7,110 bases of DNA from the NCBI GenBank assembly GCA_028869395.1, contig JAGWSE010000120.1, positions 1 to 7,110 of the forward strand, read 5' to 3'. Shown piece after piece: positions 1 to 6,599 of this stretch. The notes under the pieces were generated by a model. It was not told the origin of the DNA. It saw only the letters and a list, made by a program, of their open reading frames with translations, and searched no databases. Position numbers and translations under genes: made by a program. This DNA is from Alphaproteobacteria bacterium (GTDB taxonomy: Bacteria; Pseudomonadota; Alphaproteobacteria; Caulobacterales; Caulobacteraceae). Position 1 is the first letter of the stretch. Each line of letters starts with the position of its first letter.

Positions 1-1181
1 AGCTTGGAGATCATCGGGTCGTAGAACATCGAGATCTCGTCGCCCTCGCGCACGCCGGCGTCGTTGCGCACCAACGCCTCGCCGTCCTCGCCTTCACACG
101 GCGGGTCGTAGCGGACGAGACGGCCGATGGACGGCAGGAAGCCGCGGTAGGGGTCCTCGGCGTAGATGCGGCTCTCGATCGCCCAGCCGTTGATCTTCAG
201 GTCGGACTGCTTGAAGGGCAGCTTCTCGCCCGCCGCCACCCGGATCATCTGTTCGACCAGGTCCAGGCCGGTGATCAGTTCGGTGACCGGATGCTCCACC
301 TGCAGGCGGGTGTTCATCTCCAGGAAGAAGAAGCTCCTGTCCTGGCCGGCCACGAACTCGACGGTGCCGGCGCTGTCGTAGCCCACCGCCTTGGCCAGCG
401 CGACGGCCTGCTCGCCCATGGCCTTGCGGGTCTTGGCGTCGAGCAGCGGGCTGGGCGCCTCCTCGATGACCTTCTGGTTGCGCCGCTGGATCGAGCATTC
501 CCGCTCGAAGAGGTGGAAGACGTTCCCGTGCTTGTCGCCCAGCACCTGGATCTCGACGTGCCGCGGGCTCTCGATGAACTTCTCGATGAAGATGCGGTCG
601 TCGCCGAAGGAGGCCTTGGCCTCGGCGCGGACGGCGGGAAAGCCCTCCTCGACGTCCTTGCGGTTCCACGCGACGCGGATGCCCTTCCCGCCCCCGCCGG
701 CGGAGGCCTTGATCATCACCGGATAGCCGATCTGCTCGGCGATGGTGATGGCGTGCGGCGTGTCCTCGATCTCGCCCACGTGGCCCGGGACGGTCGAGAC
801 GCCGGCCTTCTGCGCGAACTTCTTGGATTCGATCTTGTCGCCCATCGCCTCGATGGCGTGAGGATTCGGCCCGATGAAGACGATGCCGTTGCTTTCGAGC
901 GCGCGGGCGAAGGTCGCGTTCTCGGAGAGAAAGCCGAAGCCGGGGTGCACGGCCTGGGCGCCGGTACGCTGGCAGGCGTCGATGATCTTGGCCGCGTCGA
1001 GATAGGACTGGGCGGCGGGCGGCGGTCCGATGAACACCGCCTCGTCGGCCATCTCCACGGCCATCGAGTCGGCGTCGGCCTCCGAGTAGACGACCACCGT
1101 GGCGATGCCCATCCGGCGGCAGGTCTTGATGATGCGGACGGCGATCTCGCCCCGGTTCGCGATCAGAATCTTTGAAAACAT
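1..1181 (-). CDS. pccA: Propionyl-CoA carboxylase alpha subunit, biotin-carboxylase part (C-terminus beyond window)
   Basis: This is the ATP-dependent biotin carboxylase subunit. It carboxylates a biotin carried on its own C-terminal domain, and PccB then transfers the carboxyl group to propionyl-CoA to give methylmalonyl-CoA in the cytoplasm. The 393 visible codons begin MFSKILIANRGEIAVRI, the classic biotin-carboxylase N-terminus. An ATP-grasp glycine loop GGGGKG lies at residues 162-167. The active-site run EMNTRLQVEHP starts at residue 288, so E288, N290, R292 and E296 fall on the numbering of E. coli AccC. The reading frame is still open at position 1, so the BT and biotinyl (MKM) domains lie outside the window. 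Other acyl-CoA carboxylases share this half. The PCC call rests on PccA-like stretches such as GDKHGNVFHLFERECSIQRR and on the pccB gene at the right edge. The ATG at 1181 fits the family start exactly. An AGGAAGAG run 12-20 nt upstream is a distant ribosome-binding site. Confidence 0.93.
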   Translation of the reverse strand, partial: MFSKILIANRGEIAVRIIKTCRRMGIATVVVYSEADADSMAVEMADEAVFIGPPPAAQSYLDAAKIIDACQRTGAQAVHPGFGFLSENATFARALESNGIVFIGPNPHAIEAMGDKIESKKFAQKAGVSTVPGHVGEIEDTPHAITIAEQIGYPVMIKASAGGGGKGIRVAWNRKDVEEGFPAVRAEAKASFGDDRIFIEKFIESPRHVEIQVLGDKHGNVFHLFERECSIQRRNQKVIEEAPSPLLDAKTRKAMGEQAVALAKAVGYDSAGTVEFVAGQDRSFFFLEMNTRLQVEHPVTELITGLDLVEQMIRVAAGEKLPFKQSDLKINGWAIESRIYAEDPYRGFLPSIGRLVRYDPPCEGEDGEALVRNDAGVREGDEISMFYDPMISK

Positions 1182-1200
1182 CTAGGACTGGCGTCTCTTC

Positions 1201-1226
1201 CTGACGAAGCGGCGGGACCTTAGATT
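1201..1226 (+). promoter_or_regulatory. Candidate housekeeping promoter of msrB, possibly giving a leaderless mRNA
   Basis: The pccA and msrB start codons are only 52 bp apart and diverge. On the plus strand, CTGACGA (1201-1207) is followed after 11 bp by CTTAGATT (1219-1226). This resembles the Caulobacter housekeeping pattern TTGACGS, N10-14, GCTANAWC, though each half has mismatches. Transcription starting 6-8 bp after the -10 would begin at or next to the ATG at 1234. No Shine-Dalgarno sequence precedes that ATG, which fits a leaderless message. The match is by eye only. Confidence 0.35.
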
Positions 1227-1233
1227 GACGGCC

Positions 1234-1761
<528 letters not shown>

Positions 1762-1832
1762 TCGCCATTGATTTCGCTCCCCGAAGCGGCGTCTGCCAGG
1801 AGCGCGTTCGGCGCGCCTGAGCGGGTTCAAGT

Positions 1833-2212
1833 CTAGTCGCTGAGCCAGTCCTCGGAGCGCAGACCGTCCAGACGCCGGAATTCAGCAAAGATCGCCAGTC
1901 GCGACGATCAGGCGCTGCCGGTGCGCGTGACCGGCAATCTGTAGGTCATAGGCGCTGATGCGCTCGCCGCATCGCGCGAGTCAGATCGGACGTCGGCTGC
2001 CTGCGCCGCCGCCGGGTCGAACGCCAGGACATCCAGCCGCGCAGCAAAGCCTTCGACCGCTCGGCGAAGGTATTCCGCGCGCACCGGCCGTTCGGCGCCT
2101 TTGAGCCGTTCCATGAGCACGACGCTGGAGATGCTCAGACCGGCCGCCTCTCGCTTGCTGCGTCATTCAGAAGCTTGACTACACGTTTGGGTTGCGCGGT
2201 TGAGCTAAGATG
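1833..2212 (-). pseudogene. Decayed VapC-type PIN-domain toxin gene, frameshifted and lacking its start
   Basis: The minus strand encodes a VapC toxin only if the frame is changed. From 2159 to about 1981 it reads GLSISSVVLMERLKGAER and on to a second helix region, holding the PIN-domain Glu. One base appears lost near 1980. From there the next frame reads CGERISAYDLQIAGHAHRQR then IVATGDLC, which is the conserved xYDLxIAGHA motif with its catalytic Asp. It hits TGA at 1882-1884. From 1883 the third frame continues EFRRLDGLRSEDWLSD and stops at 1833-1835, matching the usual VapC ending (EF.R..GL..EDW). Upstream, 2212 to about 2163 in yet another frame gives QPKRVVKLLNDA, which would fit helix 1 and implies one more indel; this part is less certain. 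The N-terminal LDTN strand with the first catalytic Asp is missing, and no VapB antitoxin gene is seen. VapC is a type II toxin RNase; this copy must be inactive. Confidence 0.72.
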
Positions 2213-2308
2213 CAGAAAAGGCCGGCGATAAACCTAAACTTGTGGACTTGGTGAGGCGGCGACGAATGTCTCCTGGACCATGGCGCACAAGAATTGCCGG
2301 ACTTTTGA

Positions 2309-2322
2309 CCGGGCGCGCCCGG
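2309..2322. repeat. Perfect 14-bp palindrome ahead of the lipoprotein gene
   Basis: CCGGGCGCGCCCGG reads the same on both strands. It overlaps the start of the purine-rich ribosome-binding site of the lipoprotein gene. It could be an operator or a small hairpin that limits ribosome access, but G/C-only palindromes also arise by chance in DNA of this composition. No regulator can be assigned. Confidence 0.3.
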
Positions 2323-2327
2323 GGGAG
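2321..2327 (+). promoter_or_regulatory. Ribosome-binding site that fixes the lipoprotein start
   Basis: GGGGGAG lies 9 nt before the ATG at 2337. The same frame opens at an ATG at 2280, but that start has no such site and would put 19 polar residues before the lipoprotein signal peptide. The signal peptide and this site together select 2337. The promoter itself is not clear: GCTAAGAT at 2204-2211 resembles a Caulobacter -10, but no -35 sits at proper spacing. Confidence 0.6.
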
Positions 2328-2336
2328 CTTCTCAAT

Positions 2337-3128
2337 ATGAAGACGAAATTGATCGCGGCGACCTCGATCGCCGCTGTGCTGGTCGCCGGCTGTGCTGAAA
2401 ACCAGCAAGTCGATCTCAATCTGAAGAACGTCAGCAATGTTCATCGGGTCACCGTCCTGGGACCTTCAGATCCCGTCCCGCTGGCGGTCAGGACACAGAC
2501 TGAAGATAGGGCCGAAAAGGCGATGTCGGCTGCGGCCGCAATTCCCTTCGCCGGCCTTCTCGGCGCGGCCGTCGCAGGCGGTGTCGCCGGAGGGATCACG
2601 GCCGAGGTCGAGCACGAGACCTCCAAGCCGCTCAATCAAGCAGCTGCGGCCGAGAATTACAGGTACGCCGCCGCCATGCAGGGCAGCCTTGTGACTGCTC
2701 TCAAGGCTGACGGATATGACGTATCCACCGCGTCGATCGCACACAAGCCGGGCCTGTTCGCTGAGAAGCTCGACGGCGCCGGTCGTCAGACAGATTTGCT
2801 TGTGGACGCCGTCGCGTCCGCGACCTGCACCAACATCGGGGCGGGGCACGACGCGCATTTCCGCCCCGTGGTGATCCTGAAGGTGAGACTGACGCGTCCA
2901 GGCCAGACGAAACCGATCATGAACAGGACGTTCGTTTATGACGATGCGGTGACCACGCCTGACGCCTTCAACATCAAGGGCGACCCGCAATACGACGTGG
3001 CCGATTACGGCGCCCTGAAGTCCAACATCAACCTGTGCCTGAACGGCATCAAGGCGAGCGCCGCTCCGCTGGCGCGCGCCGTGGCCCAGGTCGTCGGTGC
3101 GCCGCCTAACTTGGTCGCCGCCAACTAG
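2337..3128 (+). CDS. Glycine-zipper lipoprotein of unknown function
   Basis: I do not recognise a named family. The 263-residue product starts with a lipoprotein signal peptide: charged MKTK, a hydrophobic core, and the lipobox VAGC with the lipidated Cys at 19. It should therefore sit in the cell envelope; the residue after Cys19 is Ala, not the Asp that retains lipoproteins in the inner membrane. Residues 70-88 (PFAGLLGAAVAGGVAGGI) form a glycine-zipper-like hydrophobic segment that could pack against or insert into membrane. The remainder (about 105-250) looks like a soluble alpha/beta domain with two cysteines, C164 and C234, that might form a disulfide. The C-terminus is an amphipathic, alanine-rich stretch. 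It stands alone, with the vapC remnant upstream and a hairpin downstream. By hand count about 19 of its first 60 codons end in A or T, against about 5 of 60 in the dioxygenase gene, which suggests transfer or low expression. Confidence 0.8.
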   Translation: MKTKLIAATSIAAVLVAGCAENQQVDLNLKNVSNVHRVTVLGPSDPVPLAVRTQTEDRAEKAMSAAAAIPFAGLLGAAVAGGVAGGITAEVEHETSKPLNQAAAAENYRYAAAMQGSLVTALKADGYDVSTASIAHKPGLFAEKLDGAGRQTDLLVDAVASATCTNIGAGHDAHFRPVVILKVRLTRPGQTKPIMNRTFVYDDAVTTPDAFNIKGDPQYDVADYGALKSNINLCLNGIKASAAPLARAVAQVVGAPPNLVAAN

Positions 3129-3186
3129 CTTCTCCCGCAACGGCTCCGCCGCTCAAGGATAGGGCGCGCCAGCGCACCCACGGAAG

Positions 3187-3214
3187 CCCGTCACGCTGGC
3201 GTCAGCGTGACGGG
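3187..3214. terminator. Strong hairpin between convergent genes, probable bidirectional terminator
   Basis: CCCGTCACGCTG (3187-3198) and CAGCGTGACGGG (3203-3214) form a perfect 12-bp stem closed by the 4-nt loop GCGT. It lies 58 bp past the lipoprotein stop. It also lies downstream of the kinase gene on the other strand, so it could end both transcripts. Neither side has a T-tract, so it is not a textbook intrinsic terminator; many high-GC bacteria use such hairpins, or it may protect mRNA 3' ends. Confidence 0.55.
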
Positions 3215-3373
3215 AAGCCTTGCCGTTCGGCCGCTGTTTGCGATGTGCAGCGCCACCGGTGTCAAAACGCGTTGTGCTTCGCCGCAGGCGACCTCACCCG
3301 CCTGTTGGCGTTCCTGCAGTCTTCCGAACAGGTCCTGGTTCAAGACCTCGCACCAGAGGTCCCCCGGGATGAC
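3191..3373 (-). other. 60-codon open, coding-like stretch directly after the kinase stop (gene remnant or readthrough tail)
   Basis: After the TAG that ends the kinase gene, the same minus-strand frame stays open for 60 codons (3373 down to 3194) and stops at TGA 3191-3193, inside the hairpin's left arm. It reads GDLWCEVLNQDLFGRLQERQ and on to GRTARLPVTLTPA. By hand count G+C is about 70, 50 and 75 percent at codon positions 1, 2 and 3, the pattern of real coding DNA at this GC level. There is no ATG in the stretch. The kinase is already full length without it, so it may be the tail of an older neighbouring gene, a small gene with a TTG start (the codon for Leu11), or chance. I do not recognise the peptide. 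Confidence 0.3.
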
Positions 3374-4189
3374 CTAGAGGCTGAGTGCGGCGAGCGCCAG
3401 GCCGCCGGTGTCGAGCGCCTGCCAGGGATCGCCGCCGGAACCGAGCGTCCAGCTCGCCGACAGCGCCGTATAGGCGACCAGCCAGCGCAGCACCTCGGCC
3501 GGATCCTGCCGCGACATCTCGGAGACGATGGCCACCCGGCGCTCGAAACGCCGCCGCGCCGTCGGGGCATCGGGGTTGCAGATCATGTTCGCATAGTCGT
3601 AGCCGCGGGGGCCCAGGAGCCCCTTCGGATCGATCGCGCGCCAGCCTCGGGAGCCGCCGTCCAGGACATTGCCGTGGTGAAGGTCGCCGTGCAGCACCAC
3701 GGGCGCCTCGTTCCGGACGAGGAGTTCGCGCGCGATCCGGGCCGCCGCCGCGAAATAGCCGCCGTCGCTTTCGGCGCGGGGCCAGAGCGACGCGAACCAG
3801 GGCTCCAGCCGGATGATCAGGTCCGGCAGGGGACCGGGCCGGGGCGCCTGCAGGCGTGCGGCGGTCTCGCACAGGATACGGCAGGCGGCCTCGTCCTCTC
3901 CGCCGCGGGCCATGTCGGCGAGGGAGCGCGGCCCGTCCAGGCGCTCGAGCAGCACGGCCTGGTCGTCGTGGGCCAGGACTTCAGCCGCGCCGCCACCGGC
4001 GTAATAGGCCATCACCGCGCCGCCCCGCTTCTCCTCAGGATGGGAGGCGACCTTGAGGATGGCCGCCGTGGGACCGCAGCGCACCGGGAGCAGCCAGGCG
4101 CCTGAGGGCGCGCTGCGGAAGGGCTCGCCGTCCGGCGCCAGCCGCCAGGCGGTCAGCCATGGCGCGAAAACTGTGGATGCGTCCTCCAT
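3374..4189 (-). CDS. Aminoglycoside/hydroxyurea kinase, APH(6) (streptomycin 6-phosphotransferase) family
   Basis: Members of this family transfer phosphate from ATP to the 6-hydroxyl of streptomycin or to hydroxyurea and inactivate them in the cytoplasm. The 271-residue product is full length for the family (about 265-310). It has the N-lobe lysine in AILKV (K46), the catalytic loop HGDLHHGN (167-174, catalytic Asp169, metal-binding Asn174) and the metal-binding AIDPKGLLGPRGYDYAN (185-201, Asp187). The DPKG block is typical of APH(6) enzymes and not of other aminoglycoside kinases. I chose the ATG at 4189; an in-frame TTG at 4207 would add six residues. A GGGGGCGGA run upstream of the ATG may aid ribosome binding. 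It lies alone and diverges from the dioxygenase gene across 85 bp. Codon use matches the host, so it is probably a resident gene and not a recent resistance import; its true substrate is unknown. Confidence 0.87.
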   Translation of the reverse strand: MEDASTVFAPWLTAWRLAPDGEPFRSAPSGAWLLPVRCGPTAAILKVASHPEEKRGGAVMAYYAGGGAAEVLAHDDQAVLLERLDGPRSLADMARGGEDEAACRILCETAARLQAPRPGPLPDLIIRLEPWFASLWPRAESDGGYFAAAARIARELLVRNEAPVVLHGDLHHGNVLDGGSRGWRAIDPKGLLGPRGYDYANMICNPDAPTARRRFERRVAIVSEMSRQDPAEVLRWLVAYTALSASWTLGSGGDPWQALDTGGLALAALSL

Positions 4190-4274
4190 GCGACGATCCG
4201 CCCCCAAAGCGTGGCCGACGTGACGGCGTTAGCCTTCAGACGACATTCAGCCGCTCATCGCCAGAAGTGTTCAC

Positions 4275-5072
4275 ATGAAGCTCACGCCTTCAGAAGCCCG
4301 CGCGCACGCCGACGAGGTGCGCGAGACCAGCGTCACCCTCCTGCGGGACCTCATCCCCAGGGACACGATCGACACCTGGAACGCCGCCTTCGGTCCGCTG
4401 CTAGCGGCCGCGGTCCGCCGCGAGGGCGACAACCCGAACCGGGGGCCCCACCGCTACTACGTGACCCTGCCCTTCCACGGTCTTTGGGCGGACCCCGCGA
4501 TCATCGACAACGACGCGATCATGGCCGTGGTGGAGGAGCTGGTCGGCGCTGACGGGGTGATGTGCCAGCTCGCCAGCGATACGCCGATGCTCGGCTCCGA
4601 GCCGCAGGAGCTGCACCGCGACACCCAGCTGCTGTTCCCGGAGAGCGGGGCCGAGACGCCGCCCTACCAGCTGGCGGTCAACTTCCCGCTGATCGACGTC
4701 ACCGACGAGACCGGGCCCATGGAATATGCGCCGGGCACCCACATGCTCCCCAAGGCCGAGGGCATGCGCAGGATCGCGACGGGCGAGGCGCCGCTGCTGA
4801 AGGCCTACATGAGCCGCGGCGACGTGATGATCCGGGACGTGCGCCACATCCACCGCGGCACGCCCAACCGCAGCCGCACCCCGCGGCCGATGGTGGTCGT
4901 GGGCTACTCCCGCCGCTGGCTGCACCGGCCGGAAGTCTCCATCCGCGTGCCCGCCGACGTGCTGGTGGCGCTGCCAGAGCGGGCGCGCCGCTGGCTGCGG
5001 CACAATCCGGTGTTCGAGAGCCGTGCGGAGGCCGACCGCGCCGACGAGAGCTATCGCGCGTTCGCCTATTAG
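4275..5072 (+). CDS. Phytanoyl-CoA dioxygenase (PhyH) family Fe(II)/2-oxoglutarate oxygenase
   Basis: PhyH-family enzymes use Fe(II), O2 and 2-oxoglutarate to hydroxylate a small organic substrate. The 265-residue product keeps the iron triad: HxD as H114-R-D116 in QELHRDTQ, and the distal His193 in DVRHIHRGTPNRS. Arg204, 11 residues after that His, is well placed to bind 2-oxoglutarate. GPMEYAPGTHMLPKA (147-161) is the typical PhyH strand-turn (PGSH-like). There is no signal peptide, so it acts in the cytoplasm. The ATG at 4275 has AGAAG 7 nt upstream. Bacterial PhyH proteins act on very varied substrates (phytanate, ectoine, phosphonates, secondary metabolites), and the neighbours give no pathway, so the substrate cannot be named. 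The divergent kinase gene could share its control region, but no operator is evident. Confidence 0.85.
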   Translation: MKLTPSEARAHADEVRETSVTLLRDLIPRDTIDTWNAAFGPLLAAAVRREGDNPNRGPHRYYVTLPFHGLWADPAIIDNDAIMAVVEELVGADGVMCQLASDTPMLGSEPQELHRDTQLLFPESGAETPPYQLAVNFPLIDVTDETGPMEYAPGTHMLPKAEGMRRIATGEAPLLKAYMSRGDVMIRDVRHIHRGTPNRSRTPRPMVVVGYSRRWLHRPEVSIRVPADVLVALPERARRWLRHNPVFESRAEADRADESYRAFAY

Positions 5073-5084
5073 CGCCGCGCGATC

Positions 5085-5199
5085 CTCCCCCTCCGGGGAC
5101 GTGTCGCGGAGCGAGGGAGGGGGTTGAAGCCCACGAGCGCCGGGCGCCTGGCCCTTCAACCCCCTCACCAGCTGCGCCGGAGCTCCCCCTGAGGGGGAG
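5085..5199. repeat. Nested inverted repeat between convergent genes
   Basis: Two pairs of perfect inverted arms are nested. The outer pair is CTCCCCCTC (5085-5093) with GAGGGGGAG (5191-5199). The inner pair is GAGGGGGTTGAAG (5117-5129) with CTTCAACCCCCTC (5154-5166), around a 24-nt GC-rich loop. Each half runs from CTCCCCCTC to GAGGGGGTTGAAG, so the unit is roughly one 45-bp element followed by its diverged inverted copy. It fills the gap between the dioxygenase and BON genes, which converge here. I recall similar CTCCCCCT...AGGGGG intergenic elements in alphaproteobacterial genomes, which suggests a dispersed palindromic (MITE- or REP-like) repeat. Copy number cannot be seen from this window. 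Confidence 0.7.
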
Positions 5200-5200
5200 C
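5182..5200 (+). terminator. GC-rich hairpin, possible terminator of the dioxygenase gene
   Basis: GCTCCCCCT (5182-5190), one base, then AGGGGGAGC (5192-5200) form a near-perfect palindrome that would fold as a 7-bp stem with a 5-nt loop. On the plus strand it is followed by ATCTGGTTCTGT, which is moderately T-rich. It lies 109 bp past the dioxygenase stop and 20 bp from the BON gene stop on the other strand, so it could act both ways. It overlaps the right end of the larger inverted repeat. Confidence 0.4.
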
Positions 5201-5220
5201 ATCTGGTTCTGTCCGGCGAC

Positions 5221-6516
5221 CTACCTCGACTTGCCGGCGTCGGCGCCGGAGGTGCGGTTCGACGCACTCGTCCCGCCGTCGCCATTGCCACGGTTGATCC
5301 GGCTGGTGTCGGCCGAGCCGGTCTCGCCGCGCATCTGGGCTTCCAGGACGCTGTCGCCGTAGCCGCGCGAAGCGGAGGTGAGCGGGTTGCCCTTGTCCAC
5401 GCGCAAATTGTTCTGCACGTGGCTGACGCCGGAGATGTCCTCGACGATCCGCTCGGCGCGGTGCTTGGCCTCGCGGTTCTCGACGGTGCCGGAGAGGGTC
5501 ACCTCGCCGCCAGAGACCGAGACCGAGATGTTGCTGGCGTCGACCCAGGAGTCGTCGGTCAGCCGCTCGTGGACCTCTTCGCTGATCCGCTCGTCGGCGC
5601 GCTTGTAGCCCTTTGGGCCCATGCCGCGGAAGTCGCGGCCGCCGGTCTCGCCGCCGCCGCCGAACCAGGAGGAGATGCGCTCGCCCGCGCGGCGGAAGAA
5701 GTCGCCGGTGTCGCGGCCCATCTCATGGCCGCGCTGCTCCCAGCGCTCGCCGCGGTCGTCTTCGCGACCACCGGACGAGCGGCCATATCGGCCCTCGTCG
5801 GCCCGGGGGCCGCCGTCGCCGTAGCCGCGCTCGTAGTCGTAGCCGCCCGTGCCGCCGGAGGTCAGGGCGCCGGAGCCGAACATCGAGCCGGAGTAGTCCT
5901 CGGCGAAGTGTCCGCCCCGGTGGTCGCGCTGTCGGTCGCGGCGGCGGTCGCGGTCGGCGTCGTAGCCGCGGGGCTCGGGGCCGTACTCGACACCGCCCTG
6001 GCCGTATTCCTGGCGGTAGATGCCCGTGCGGCCGTCGTCGCCGAGGTAGCGGCCACCCTGCTCGTAGCGGCCCTGGTCATATCGGCCTTGGCCGCGCCGC
6101 CCGGACTCGTGCTCGCGGTCGTAGCGCTCGGCGCGTCGTTCGGCGTCGTATTCGCCCTGCTCCATGGCCGGGCTGACGCCGCCATAGTTGCGGTCCTGCC
6201 ACCCGCCGCGCCGCCAGCCGGCCTCCCGTTCACCGCCGCGGCCGTAGTTCTCGCGATAGCCTTCGCCGGAGCCGTAGCGGCCGCCGGCGCCATAGGCGCC
6301 GCCGCCGGGGCGCATGCCGCGCCCGCCGTAACTCACGCCGCTTTCGCGCTCGCCGAACACCCGGTCCCGATCGGACCCGCTCAGGCGGGCTTCGTAGTCA
6401 TCGTCGCGGAAGCTGCGGCCTTCGCCGCCCGAGAACCGCCGATCCGCATCCTCCGAGCGGCGCCAGTCGCGCTCGCGCCAGCGGCGGTCGCGTTCGTCCA
6501 TCCATCTGTCGGCCAT
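5221..6516 (-). CDS. BON-domain protein with long disordered N-terminus, probable stress protein
   Basis: The 431-residue product has two parts. Residues 1 to about 300 are low complexity and surely disordered: very rich in Arg, Asp, Glu, Gly and Tyr, with short irregular repeats such as GRYDQGRYEQGGRY (144-157) and several Trp near the N-terminus (MADRWMDERDRRW). Residues about 305-373 form a BON domain: YKRADERISEEVHERLTDDS, then SVSVSGGEVTLSGTVENREA, then HVQNNLRV. A polar tail of about 58 residues follows. BON domains occur in OsmY-like stress proteins and bind membranes or interfaces. The sequence GPKGYKRADERI matches a group of alphaproteobacterial BON proteins found in stress regulons. 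No signal peptide is seen, so location is uncertain. The ATG at 6516 has GGAG 7 nt upstream. A GGAAC-N17-GTT promoter lies just before the gene. The domain call is firm; the role is inferred. Confidence 0.88.
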   Translation of the reverse strand: MADRWMDERDRRWRERDWRRSEDADRRFSGGEGRSFRDDDYEARLSGSDRDRVFGERESGVSYGGRGMRPGGGAYGAGGRYGSGEGYRENYGRGGEREAGWRRGGWQDRNYGGVSPAMEQGEYDAERRAERYDREHESGRRGQGRYDQGRYEQGGRYLGDDGRTGIYRQEYGQGGVEYGPEPRGYDADRDRRRDRQRDHRGGHFAEDYSGSMFGSGALTSGGTGGYDYERGYGDGGPRADEGRYGRSSGGREDDRGERWEQRGHEMGRDTGDFFRRAGERISSWFGGGGETGGRDFRGMGPKGYKRADERISEEVHERLTDDSWVDASNISVSVSGGEVTLSGTVENREAKHRAERIVEDISGVSHVQNNLRVDKGNPLTSASRGYGDSVLEAQMRGETGSADTSRINRGNGDGGTSASNRTSGADAGKSR

Positions 6517-6568
6517 GGAGGGTCTCCGTGTTCTGATGAGCCTCGGGCCCAGCTCGCCCTAGCGGCGT

Positions 6569-6593
6569 AACACGGGGACCCGGGGGTGGTTCC
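6569..6593 (-). promoter_or_regulatory. EcfG/SigT-type general stress promoter of the BON gene
   Basis: On the minus strand GGAAC (6593-6589) is followed by 17 bp and then GTT (6571-6569). This matches the GGAAC-N16-17-GTT promoter of EcfG sigma factors (SigT in Caulobacter), which drive the alphaproteobacterial general stress response; the base before GTT is T where C is preferred. Transcription would start near 6562, giving a leader of about 45 nt before the ATG at 6516. The -35 starts 7 bp after the pccB stop, inside the 83-bp gap, so the BON gene can be induced independently of pccB. Confidence 0.6.
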
Positions 6594-6599
6594 AGGCGG

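Noticed and set aside
291..1175. A 294-codon plus-strand open frame opposite pccA
   Set aside because: It is an antisense shadow of a strongly conserved gene, with no SD or recognisable domain.
1762..1832. A possible small RNA or tRNA-like GGTTCAAGT stretch after msrB
   Set aside because: The T-loop-like word stands alone, with no acceptor stem or cloverleaf partner around it.
1908..2120. A 70-codon minus-strand ORF as a real small gene
   Set aside because: It is the middle fragment of the frameshifted vapC. Its last 20 or so residues are out-of-frame translation.
2175..2211. TTGACT (2175-2180) and TAAGAT (2206-2211) as a promoter for the lipoprotein gene
   Set aside because: The spacing is 25 bp, too long for a normal sigma-70 type promoter.
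2280..2336. An ATG at 2280 as the lipoprotein start
   Set aside because: It would put 19 polar residues before the signal peptide and lacks an SD, whereas 2337 has GGGGGAG at proper spacing.
3245..4105. A 286-codon plus-strand open frame opposite the kinase gene
   Set aside because: The minus strand carries HGDLHHGN and DPKG in one continuous kinase, so the plus-strand frame is a shadow.
5419..6570. A 383-codon plus-strand open frame antisense to the BON gene
   Set aside because: It is an Ala/Val-rich low-complexity product created by the repeated Arg/Gly/Asp codons of the real minus-strand gene, which has a BON domain, an SD and a promoter.
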